DNA from: a virus
Strand: one strand, 5' to 3'
IMG/VR virus record: IMGVR_UViG_3300021079_000001
Location: 1-64,000 of that record
DNA: 64,000 nt
Within the stretch, counting starts at the first letter, position 1; every line of letters begins with the position of its first letter. This document shows, one piece after another, positions 24,884 through 33,518 of the stretch. The position numbers were made by a program, and so were the translations under genes. The notes below the pieces were generated by a model that had not been told where the DNA came from, did no database searches, and worked only from the letters and a program-made list of their open reading frames with translations.

Positions 24884-25796
24884 GCATATATATGCAAGGA
24901 TCAAGGAGGAAATGAAAGATTATTTCAATACAGGGGCTATTGATGATCTTCTATTTCCTACCTGGACTGCAGATTGTCTGGAGAAAATGGAGAATACATA
25001 CCGTCCTATAGTACCCTGTGTCATGGATATGTGGAATAGAAAGTGCGATCTGCCATGTGACTTTTTTCAAGTCAGAGAAGTTTGGATGTGTGCCACATTT
25101 AATAAAGGCCCTATAATATCCCCTCATGTATTCTATTATCAGACTGACTGTAGGGTAGCTCCTTATGTAGAAACGAATAACTGCCCAAGTTGTTCTCCAG
25201 GAAACCCATGTACTGACCATATACAACAACCTGTCAATCTACCTGATCTGTGTGGAGTATCTGATAACTTCATAGTCACTAATAAGGTGATGACCCAGTT
25301 ATCGTTCACTTTCTCCGTATCTTGTTTATTGAAACCGGGTAACTTCAAGACCATTGCAAATTGCCATAACGAATCTCCTAATGTATGCAGCAGCGCACTG
25401 GACACATTCGATATAGTAGGCAATCATATGATAACCTCATTTCAGTCCGGTACCATATACATGTCCTACTATTCTCAGAGAGGTGTAGACTCTGAGACTG
25501 GGTATTACATGATTCCTGATAATGACCCATTCCAGAAGTACCTATATAGGTATATTCGGTTCATGGTGTATCAACAACTATTCGATCAGAGTACTGATGA
25601 AACATTCAATCAGATAAGAGCTAAAAGGGACGATGCTGAAGGCAGGATGAATGAAGAGTACATCAATGCCAGGAATTATGCCATAGCAGATAGTATATAT
25701 GGAGTACAGCAGTCTATCATACGTTCATATAATAGAAATAACAGATATCTGTTACCTGGTCCAACAACTAGAGTACAGAGGGGAAGATATTGGTAA
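24846..25796 (+). CDS. Tail tubular / ring-type connector protein (316 aa)
   Basis: This starts with a helical N-terminus typical of tail tubular/gp4-type proteins (PEHIYARIKEEMKDYFN, then DDLLFPTWTADCLEKMENTYRP), followed by CDFFQVREVWMC, a Cys-rich insertion (NNCPSCSPGNPCTDHI), beta strands, and a C-terminal helical region (PFQKYLYRYIRFMVYQQLF, FNQIRAKRDDAEGRM). I prefer ATG 24846 because it gives a 38-nt overlap with the upstream gene. The longer frame starts at 24783 and would overlap by 101 nt without adding recognisable sequence. It should form a ring at the head-tail joint with the 252-residue protein. Confidence 0.6.
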   Translation: MTNGSPTKYISPEHIYARIKEEMKDYFNTGAIDDLLFPTWTADCLEKMENTYRPIVPCVMDMWNRKCDLPCDFFQVREVWMCATFNKGPIISPHVFYYQTDCRVAPYVETNNCPSCSPGNPCTDHIQQPVNLPDLCGVSDNFIVTNKVMTQLSFTFSVSCLLKPGNFKTIANCHNESPNVCSSALDTFDIVGNHMITSFQSGTIYMSYYSQRGVDSETGYYMIPDNDPFQKYLYRYIRFMVYQQLFDQSTDETFNQIRAKRDDAEGRMNEEYINARNYAIADSIYGVQQSIIRSYNRNNRYLLPGPTTRVQRGRYW

Positions 25797-25807
25797 TATA
25801 ATATACA

Positions 25808-28800
25808 ATGGCAGTTAGTAACACACCTATACAACCAAGGGCCGGTATCAATACGGACTCCATCATCTCGGAAGTAGGTGCTGGATATCTGACTGATGCC
25901 CTCAATGCGATTAACAGTGCGGTCAATGGAATGCAGATATCCTACCAGAATGAGGAGGGTAATGTATTATGCCTCACTATGCCATCTGGGTACAAGTGTA
26001 TTGGACTGAAGAACATTACACAACTGAATAACACTTACTACTTCTTAACTAATCCTACTACTGGGTATAGTATATTCGGATATGTGGTTAATAGTCAATG
26101 CATATTCAATTCACTCATAGATGATACTGTTACTGGTTCTGATGTTATTGGCTGGAATATTGGACATCCTATCCAAAAAGTCGAAGTAAAGACCACCAAC
26201 TGTAGTACCCAATTGTACTTCACTGATCGGTATAATGTACGTAGATATATTGATCTCAACAACTTACCATTCTATACAGGTACTACAGCAGTAGATACTA
26301 ATGAGATGGCAGTACAGCCTACATTCGCTATACCTAATATACATGTTAATAAGATAGCAGTAGGTGGTAATATTATCGAGGGTGATTACCAGTTCTGTAT
26401 ACAGTATGCTGATGTACGTAGTAATGGGCTTACAAGGTTCTACAGTGTCACTAACCCTGTTCGTATATTCCTGCAGGGAAAGACATCACTGGATTACAAC
26501 TTACTCACTAACCAGGCTATACAGGTAGATATTAGTAACTTAGATACTACAGGGCTATATAGCTACTTCAACCTGGTAGTCATAAAGACTATTAACGCAG
26601 TAACTACATGTGAGTATGTAGGTACATACCATATACAGACAGCTACATACACTCACACATATACAGCACTGGAACAGAGTTCTATCAATACCCCTATAAC
26701 CCTTACTGAGGTTATGGAGCAGTTCGAGTACTATGATATAGCCGGTACATTGTGTCAAGTAGATAATGTACTTGTATGGGGTGACCTCATTAAGGAGGAA
26801 GATATTAGCTACCAGTCTATCTGGTCACAGGTACAGGTAGGGTGGGGCACATCACAGGTTCCATATGGTTCCTATGGGCAGATGCTAGGATACTCTGATG
26901 GTACTGTGTGTGCCAACTATGAGGGCTACTTCCGGGATGAGGTATATGCCCTTGAGGGGTGCTTCCTATTCGCTAATGGAAAACAGTCTATCAGATGTCA
27001 TATACCCGGTAGAGTAGCCACTGCATATGATCTGACATTCGTAGTTCCGAATAGTGATACAACATCTATAGAGGAGGGTACATGCCCTACACCACTGCTG
27101 CCTAGATGGAAAGTATATAATACGGGCTCACCAACTGGAATGTTACCCGGTAGTAGTGACCCATGTACAGGTGTACGGCCATGGGAACATGGTACTATGT
27201 CCTATTGGGAATCCACTGATGTGTATCCTGCCAATACTGCTATATGGGGACCATTGGCTAATCAACCTATACGTCACCACAAGTTCCCAGATAGTACAGT
27301 AACACATATACATGACAGTGCAGGTAATGTATACCCCATTGGATTCACAGTGGATATAGCATCACTACGGAATGCAATAGCTACATCATCACTCACACAG
27401 GCGCAGAGGAACTCTATAGTGGGGTTCAAGGTAATGCGTAGTGACAGAGGTGCTGACCGTAGTGTAGTTGCTAAGGGACTGCTATTTAACTGTGGCCAGT
27501 ATACTAAGGACGGGAGCACCTACTTCTATCCTAACTACCCATTCAATGATGTTCGTCCTGACCCATTCATATCCTCACAACCGGTGGGTAATAAGTCAGG
27601 AGATAATGCTACACATAGGCTAAATGACTTCCAGAAGGACCGGTTCACATTCCATAGCCCTGATACCCACTTCTTCCAGGCAGCTGGTATACAGGGGTCA
27701 TTCCTGAAGTTGGAGACAGCAGAGTTCGGTAACTGCACATCCCACTTCGTACAAGTGAAGGACAATGCAGGAGAGAAGATAATAACGAAACAGGTACTGG
27801 AGATATCATTCGTAGTTGCCTGTCTCTCTACTATATCACTAGAGTTCGATAAGAGCAACTCAACTACTACAGGTACTGAAGATCTTGATACTACCAGCAC
27901 ACATGTAATGCCAAAGTTGGATATCAACAACTTCTTCCCTACCTATAATACGATGCTGGAGGTACTCACTAAGTTGGTACCCTACTTCAACTATGGATGG
28001 CAGTACAATGGAGTGGGCCAGTACAACAACTTCGTAAAAGTTCCTAATGATGTGGGTAATAAGATACGGCTGATACAACATGGAGGTTATGTGAATTCCG
28101 GTATCAATAGTACATTTGGAGATATATACCCACTGAATAATACAGATAGGGAGTCATCAGTGTATGTAGCTGTTAACAGTACACTGCCATATACTCATGA
28201 ACAAGGAGCACTACAGGACACATCCAGAGTAACTGCAGGTCAGGCAGGAGTATGTAACCACAGTACTCCATTCATACGGGAAGTATCCTCATACTATTGC
28301 TCACTGAAGAGACAATTAGATGACCAGTATGGGGAGATATTCTCATATCAGGTAGTAGATACCGGTACACAGAGTAAGTTGCTGGATAGCAATGGCAATA
28401 GAATAACTACACTACCTATAGTATACGGAGGTGACTGCTTCATCAATCAGTTCGCACTGAAGATCAAACAGGCATTCTATCTAAAGAGTACTGTGAATAG
28501 ACCAGATGGGTATGATATTAACTACAACCAAGATGCATTTTCACACACCAATACTGGTAATATAGGGTATCCCATATACTACTACAGTACTGATAATGAA
28601 ACACTTGCCGGAGATAATCCATTCGGTCCAGGGCTTCAACATCTACAGGATCTATTCAATACACCAATAGGAATAGGTATACTCATATTAACAGGAGGTT
28701 TGGCATTAGTTGCTGTAATGTTGGAACTGGTAGCTGAGTTATTTGGTTCAGTGTTCTTCCAGTCATTCGGACTGAAGATAACCAACCTGGAGTGTAACAA

Positions 28801-30796
28801 CTACAGTACTGTAGATCTCTATGAACGTGGTATGGCCTACCTGTATGCATATGGTATCATCAATTACTACTGTGAGAGTGAAGTGAATGTCTCCATGAGG
28901 CAGGCTTATAACATCAAGGAAGGTAACTTCTGGCCTAATGTGGGTACTGGTATACCGGATGAGTGGTTACAGGAAACTAACGTACCTATAGCATTCGATA
29001 ACACCTACACATACAACAAGACATACTCAGGTCAGAATAAGCAAACAGCATTCACTACTCTACGTCCAGACTGGGCACCTGATCAGGTGTGTTATATAGA
29101 CTACAACAATAGGGCTATATGGAGTGATAAGAGTTCACTGGAGGAGACTAAGAACAACTATCTTATATACAGACCAGCTAATCTATTCGACTTCCCTAAG
29201 AACTTCGGACAACTAGTAGCACTGGATAGGTTAGAGTCACGTACAGTACTGGTAAGGTATCAGAACCATTTCCAGTTATACAACGCAATGGCTACTGTGG
29301 ACACGTCATCACTCACTGCTGTACTGGGCACTGGAGCACTGTTCTCCGGTAGTCAACCTGTGGATATCAATATCACTGATGTAGGCTACTGTGGTACGCA
29401 GAATAAGTTCATACTCAACACAGAGCAGGGGCATATCATGGCAGATGCCTACAGGGGTAAGGTGATACTATTACGAGGTACCAGTGTAGAGGAACTATCT
29501 GGACCAAAGTACCTGAACTCAAAGTACTTCCAGGATAACTTACCATTCCAGATACTCAACACATTCCCTAATGTGAGCGTGGATAATAACTTCAATGGGG
29601 TTGGACTGCATGGAGTATATGACAACTTCTACAAGAGGTTCATACTCACTAAGTTGGACTACGTACCTATAGTAGATGGTATACAGTATGACGGTACTAA
29701 CTTTTATATAGAGAGAGCAATATCATCTACTCAACAACAATCTACCACAGGTAACCCGGTTATGACATGTTGTCCAGATGGTTATAATCTGTTTGCAGCT
29801 TCTTTTCCTCCGTTGTATATTGGATGTTATCCTGATTCTGGCCCACCTATACCAACTATATCGTGTGGTGTGAATGCTGGTGTATCTGGTACAGTAACTT
29901 GTTGCCCGGAAGGGTATATATACATATTAGCAGGTCTGGAATCTGATATTCCATTATGTTATAACCCTATAACAACAGGAAAGGCTACACCATTCAGATG
30001 TCCTTACATAGACACTACTGACACTATATATGAGAAAGTGGTAGTGCAATTAACTGACCCTACATACTTCTGTAACAAGTCACTAACAATGTCATTCTCA
30101 TTCCTCAGTAATGCATGGATATCATGGCATAGTTATCTACCTAACTTCTATATAGAGTATAGTAACTTCTTCCAGGCAGCACTCAACAGTAATCAGAACA
30201 GGGGTAATGAGTGTACAGTGTATGACCACAATAGCACATTCTCATTATTTAATAACTTCTTCGACAACCCATACCCATATATAGTGGAATACCCATTCAT
30301 ATACAAGTTCGAGGACCAGATACTACAGAGCATATCGGAATACATAACAGTACTGAAGTACACATCAGACACTATCTACAATGAGCCCAATGAATTTATC
30401 TACTTCAATAAGATGATCGCATACAATAACCAGCAGAATACAGGGCTGTGTGTAGTAGTACCAAAGGACGAGAGTAACCTGTATGCATATAGTCAGTACC
30501 CTATATATAATGCAGCCAGTACTAGTATACTGGTGGGTAAGGTAGACCACATATATAACACTAACATGTACTGGGATAAGGTAGTAGATACTAACGCTCC
30601 TATATGGCTAGACACATGTGACCCTATACAGGGTAGTAAAGTATTGAATAACGCTAATCTGGACTACAATGTACGGTCATTCAGAAAGTATCAGCTACGG
30701 GCCAAGGATTTAAAGGTACGATGTATATTAGATAACAGGAACGATGTAAAGATGATCAGTAGGTTCACAATAACTCAAACTCAGGATAGTAAATAA
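25808..30796 (+). CDS. Large tail barrel/muzzle-type protein (1,662 aa)
   Basis: The largest structural protein that is clearly not a cargo. It is beta-rich with regular repeats of Asn/Tyr-rich strands, begins right after the connector genes, and matches by size and place the big tail (muzzle or hub) protein of crAss-like phages. A strongly hydrophobic stretch at residues 953-980 (PIGIGILILTGGLALVAVML and so on) is unusual for such a protein and could insert in a membrane. Two CCPxGY modules lie at about 1321 and 1365 and match those of the 199-residue protein. The segment around them is richer in T-ending codons than its flanks. Exact role is inferred from position. Confidence 0.6.
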   Translation: MAVSNTPIQPRAGINTDSIISEVGAGYLTDALNAINSAVNGMQISYQNEEGNVLCLTMPSGYKCIGLKNITQLNNTYYFLTNPTTGYSIFGYVVNSQCIFNSLIDDTVTGSDVIGWNIGHPIQKVEVKTTNCSTQLYFTDRYNVRRYIDLNNLPFYTGTTAVDTNEMAVQPTFAIPNIHVNKIAVGGNIIEGDYQFCIQYADVRSNGLTRFYSVTNPVRIFLQGKTSLDYNLLTNQAIQVDISNLDTTGLYSYFNLVVIKTINAVTTCEYVGTYHIQTATYTHTYTALEQSSINTPITLTEVMEQFEYYDIAGTLCQVDNVLVWGDLIKEEDISYQSIWSQVQVGWGTSQVPYGSYGQMLGYSDGTVCANYEGYFRDEVYALEGCFLFANGKQSIRCHIPGRVATAYDLTFVVPNSDTTSIEEGTCPTPLLPRWKVYNTGSPTGMLPGSSDPCTGVRPWEHGTMSYWESTDVYPANTAIWGPLANQPIRHHKFPDSTVTHIHDSAGNVYPIGFTVDIASLRNAIATSSLTQAQRNSIVGFKVMRSDRGADRSVVAKGLLFNCGQYTKDGSTYFYPNYPFNDVRPDPFISSQPVGNKSGDNATHRLNDFQKDRFTFHSPDTHFFQAAGIQGSFLKLETAEFGNCTSHFVQVKDNAGEKIITKQVLEISFVVACLSTISLEFDKSNSTTTGTEDLDTTSTHVMPKLDINNFFPTYNTMLEVLTKLVPYFNYGWQYNGVGQYNNFVKVPNDVGNKIRLIQHGGYVNSGINSTFGDIYPLNNTDRESSVYVAVNSTLPYTHEQGALQDTSRVTAGQAGVCNHSTPFIREVSSYYCSLKRQLDDQYGEIFSYQVVDTGTQSKLLDSNGNRITTLPIVYGGDCFINQFALKIKQAFYLKSTVNRPDGYDINYNQDAFSHTNTGNIGYPIYYYSTDNETLAGDNPFGPGLQHLQDLFNTPIGIGILILTGGLALVAVMLELVAELFGSVFFQSFGLKITNLECNNYSTVDLYERGMAYLYAYGIINYYCESEVNVSMRQAYNIKEGNFWPNVGTGIPDEWLQETNVPIAFDNTYTYNKTYSGQNKQTAFTTLRPDWAPDQVCYIDYNNRAIWSDKSSLEETKNNYLIYRPANLFDFPKNFGQLVALDRLESRTVLVRYQNHFQLYNAMATVDTSSLTAVLGTGALFSGSQPVDINITDVGYCGTQNKFILNTEQGHIMADAYRGKVILLRGTSVEELSGPKYLNSKYFQDNLPFQILNTFPNVSVDNNFNGVGLHGVYDNFYKRFILTKLDYVPIVDGIQYDGTNFYIERAISSTQQQSTTGNPVMTCCPDGYNLFAASFPPLYIGCYPDSGPPIPTISCGVNAGVSGTVTCCPEGYIYILAGLESDIPLCYNPITTGKATPFRCPYIDTTDTIYEKVVVQLTDPTYFCNKSLTMSFSFLSNAWISWHSYLPNFYIEYSNFFQAALNSNQNRGNECTVYDHNSTFSLFNNFFDNPYPYIVEYPFIYKFEDQILQSISEYITVLKYTSDTIYNEPNEFIYFNKMIAYNNQQNTGLCVVVPKDESNLYAYSQYPIYNAASTSILVGKVDHIYNTNMYWDKVVDTNAPIWLDTCDPIQGSKVLNNANLDYNVRSFRKYQLRAKDLKVRCILDNRNDVKMISRFTITQTQDSK
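28664..28747 (+). other. Hydrophobic helix-forming segment in the 1,662-aa tail protein
   Basis: Residues 953-980 read PIGIGILILTGGLALVAVML followed by ELVAELFG: about 20 uncharged hydrophobic residues, long enough to span a membrane, in an otherwise polar protein. The segment begins after a short linker (HLQDLFNT). Confidence 0.5.
29740..30003 (+). other. Cys module pair (CCPDGY / CCPEGY) in the 1,662-aa protein
   Basis: CCPDGY starts at residue 1321 and CCPEGY at residue 1365, each with later Cys and Pro-rich turn residues (PTISCG, FRCP). They correspond to the repeat of the 199-residue protein at 21064-21663. The stretch is T-richer than its flanks. Confidence 0.6.
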
Positions 30797-30800
30797 TATG

Positions 30801-30808
30801 TAACTTCG
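30801..30808 (+). promoter_or_regulatory. Weak promoter-like TAACTTCG
   Basis: TAACTTCG differs by one base from TAACTTTG and stands 4 nt before the ATG at 30813. TAACTTCGTACTATG here and TAACTTTGCACTATG at 1692-1706 agree at 13 of 15 positions. Interpretation as a promoter is tentative. Confidence 0.25.
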
Positions 30809-30812
30809 TACT

Positions 30813-33515
30813 ATGGCAAAGTGGTTAACAAGGTATGCTAAAGGTGGTGACAAAGTAAAGGATAAGAAATCTACCAAACCTCCTATCTATATAACTCATG
30901 ATCCTAATGATCCAAGGATACAGGCAAGGAATGATAGTAACTATTTACATGCCCATCTGCAAGCTGATTATAATAAGAGTTCTATAGCTAATTATAATGC
31001 AAATACAATACCTTATGATAAATTTGCCAGCAAACTTAACCCCTTCAGTAAGACTAAAACATATTCTAAAGAAGAAGCTGAAAAAATATATAATGATTAC
31101 TATAGACAACATGTAAATAATAATTCACTAACTCTACATAATATAGGAAGTCATCTAAAGGGAAATAGTTTAAATTATTACATTGATGGTACCCCTAGTG
31201 AACCAGTACCAAGTAGAAAATACGGTGGTTGGTTAGATCAGTATCAAGATGGTGGTTTGACACCAAATCAACTTGCACAACTAAGACAGGGTGCACAACA
31301 GTATCAAAATACTCAAAGTGATTATGTAGATGGGGTATATAACCCAAGTGCTAGAACAGTAAGGCAACTTGCTTCAATTACACCTGAACAGATGCAATTG
31401 ATGGAAATGCAAAAAAGACAAAATGAATCTAAAATAGGACCAGCTCAACCAAGAAGAAGTGCTTGGGGCAAAGCAGGTGCTATTGCTAGAAACCCAATGA
31501 CTGCTGCACAGTATGTAGTACAAGGTCAACCTATTCCCGACTATTTTGAAAAAGGTGACAGAAATATTTATGACTATGCTACAGATGTACTTAACCCAAT
31601 GACCTATGTAGATGCTGGTAAAAGAACTGCTACACTGGAACATCTTAGAAACATGAAGAGTTTACAAGATCTTCCTGGTGCAGCACTTAATACAGCATTA
31701 GATATAGCTGCTCTTACAGGTTTAGCAAGTGAATTTAAAGCAAGACCTAATGTTTTACCTGTAGATGGACCTACTGCATATACATCAGGAGAACTGAAGA
31801 AACCGATGAGTTCTGAACAACAGGATAAAGCTATTAATAATTGGTTGGATAACTACAGAAATAGTAAATCTATACCAGAGGCAGGATATAGTACATATAC
31901 AGTACCTGAACATTTAGATGATGCTTTTCATAGTTTAGTACAATCTCATACTAATGCAGGACTCTTTGCTGATAGAAATGGAATAAATAGATTTCTGTCA
32001 GAAGGAAACTTTAAAACACCATCGGATGCTATAACAGCTTATAGTCAAACTCCTCAAGGACAAAGATTAGAAAGTGCTGCTATAACTGCATTAGGTAATC
32101 CAAATCTTTTAAGAAACCCTTGGAGAAATTTAGATGTAACTGCAGGAGAAAGAGCAGATGTTATTCCAAAGAGTGATTATGAATGGTATAATGATTTTAC
32201 ATTGCCTCCAACTAATCAAAATATTGCTGCATATTTAAGAGATAATAGATCTGTAGGATTGGGCGCATGGAATAATAGACCTGATCTAAGATCAATATTT
32301 GAAAATGCATCTAACGAACAGTCTGCATTATCAGATAGATTTAGTAACATTAGACATAATATTAGAAATACTATACCTCCTGGTGCTGAAAGAGAGGAAG
32401 CAGAAAGGTTATCTGGTATACAACATGGGAAAGAGTATGAAACTATAAGTGCAAGACTTGCTAATCAGATAGAACAGGCACCTAATATGAGATTTAGACC
32501 TGCTCCTTCTGAGTCTCCTGCTGCTACAGGATTAGAGTATTATAATAATAGAAACTTCCAGAATCTTCGTAGTATGGGGGATTTATATAGAGGAGAATAT
32601 GATAGAATACTAAGAACTCCAACTACACCTCAATATAAATTTAGAACTCCTCCAGTTCCAGATAAACCTATAGAGGATATACTTAATGAAGTAGGAGTTA
32701 GTAAGGAAGATGCAGATGCTTTCAAAACACACTTGAATAAGCCAAAGTCTGCACCTGGCATGTTGGATTACTCTGGAGGATTAAAAGAAGATATTCATAT
32801 AAGTGATAAGAGTATACTAGAGAATACTGATGATATACCAAAACAGATAAAAACTTATGAAGATATAAAATCAAAGTTAAATCCTGATGATAGAAATCAT
32901 GCTAAGGTGATAGCTCAACTTAACAGAAATCTATCAGATTTATACTCTACTAACTGGTTACGCAATGGTTTTCAGTATGAGTTAGCAAAAGAGGGAAAAG
33001 TTCCCACTAAGAAGAACTTATCTATACATACAATGGGAAGTGGTACAAAGTATCTGATAGATGAAGATGGTAAGGTATTAGGTAACATTTCAGGTATAGA
33101 TCCAAGTAGACCAAGAGTAGGAACTGCTGCTCTTTTAGAAGAGCATCACTCTGCAGTTGATCCTAATAACAATATGTCAGATGCTCTGTATAGAGGTATT
33201 AATCAAGGTCTAATGAAGGCTTATAATACTAATCTGGAAACTGCTAAGAACTTTGCATATACAGAACACTTTAATCCAACGACTGGAGAAGTAGAGAGAT
33301 TGCAAAGAGCAAAGAACTATTGGGAAAGTAGAATGAAACCAAGAAAAGGACTGAATGATTTACCTGCTGCAGAACCTACAGACTATGGAAACATTAAAAT
33401 GATTAGAGGATTAGCACCTTTTGTAGGAGTAGGAATAGGAGCAGCAGCAATGTCTCAACAAGATAATAAAAAATACGGTGGAGCAATTAACAAGAAGTGG
33501 TTATCAAAATATTAG
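30813..33515 (+). CDS. Internal (cargo-type) virion protein (900 aa)
   Basis: A long, hydrophilic, mostly helical protein with few Cys and a low G+C, AGA-rich coding style that differs from its neighbours. A five-residue motif W-L-x-x-Y occurs at the very N-terminus (residues 4-8), at 140-144 within GGWLDQYQDGG, and as the last five residues (896-900). Helical parts include TPEQMQLMEMQKRQNESK. A Gly/Ala hydrophobic segment near the end (VGVGIGAAAMS) precedes the C-terminal motif. Its position after the tail genes and before the polymerase polyprotein matches that of the internal cargo proteins of crAss-like virions. Ends in TAG. Confidence 0.55.
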   Translation: MAKWLTRYAKGGDKVKDKKSTKPPIYITHDPNDPRIQARNDSNYLHAHLQADYNKSSIANYNANTIPYDKFASKLNPFSKTKTYSKEEAEKIYNDYYRQHVNNNSLTLHNIGSHLKGNSLNYYIDGTPSEPVPSRKYGGWLDQYQDGGLTPNQLAQLRQGAQQYQNTQSDYVDGVYNPSARTVRQLASITPEQMQLMEMQKRQNESKIGPAQPRRSAWGKAGAIARNPMTAAQYVVQGQPIPDYFEKGDRNIYDYATDVLNPMTYVDAGKRTATLEHLRNMKSLQDLPGAALNTALDIAALTGLASEFKARPNVLPVDGPTAYTSGELKKPMSSEQQDKAINNWLDNYRNSKSIPEAGYSTYTVPEHLDDAFHSLVQSHTNAGLFADRNGINRFLSEGNFKTPSDAITAYSQTPQGQRLESAAITALGNPNLLRNPWRNLDVTAGERADVIPKSDYEWYNDFTLPPTNQNIAAYLRDNRSVGLGAWNNRPDLRSIFENASNEQSALSDRFSNIRHNIRNTIPPGAEREEAERLSGIQHGKEYETISARLANQIEQAPNMRFRPAPSESPAATGLEYYNNRNFQNLRSMGDLYRGEYDRILRTPTTPQYKFRTPPVPDKPIEDILNEVGVSKEDADAFKTHLNKPKSAPGMLDYSGGLKEDIHISDKSILENTDDIPKQIKTYEDIKSKLNPDDRNHAKVIAQLNRNLSDLYSTNWLRNGFQYELAKEGKVPTKKNLSIHTMGSGTKYLIDEDGKVLGNISGIDPSRPRVGTAALLEEHHSAVDPNNNMSDALYRGINQGLMKAYNTNLETAKNFAYTEHFNPTTGEVERLQRAKNYWESRMKPRKGLNDLPAAEPTDYGNIKMIRGLAPFVGVGIGAAAMSQQDNKKYGGAINKKWLSKY

Positions 33516-33518
33516 ACT

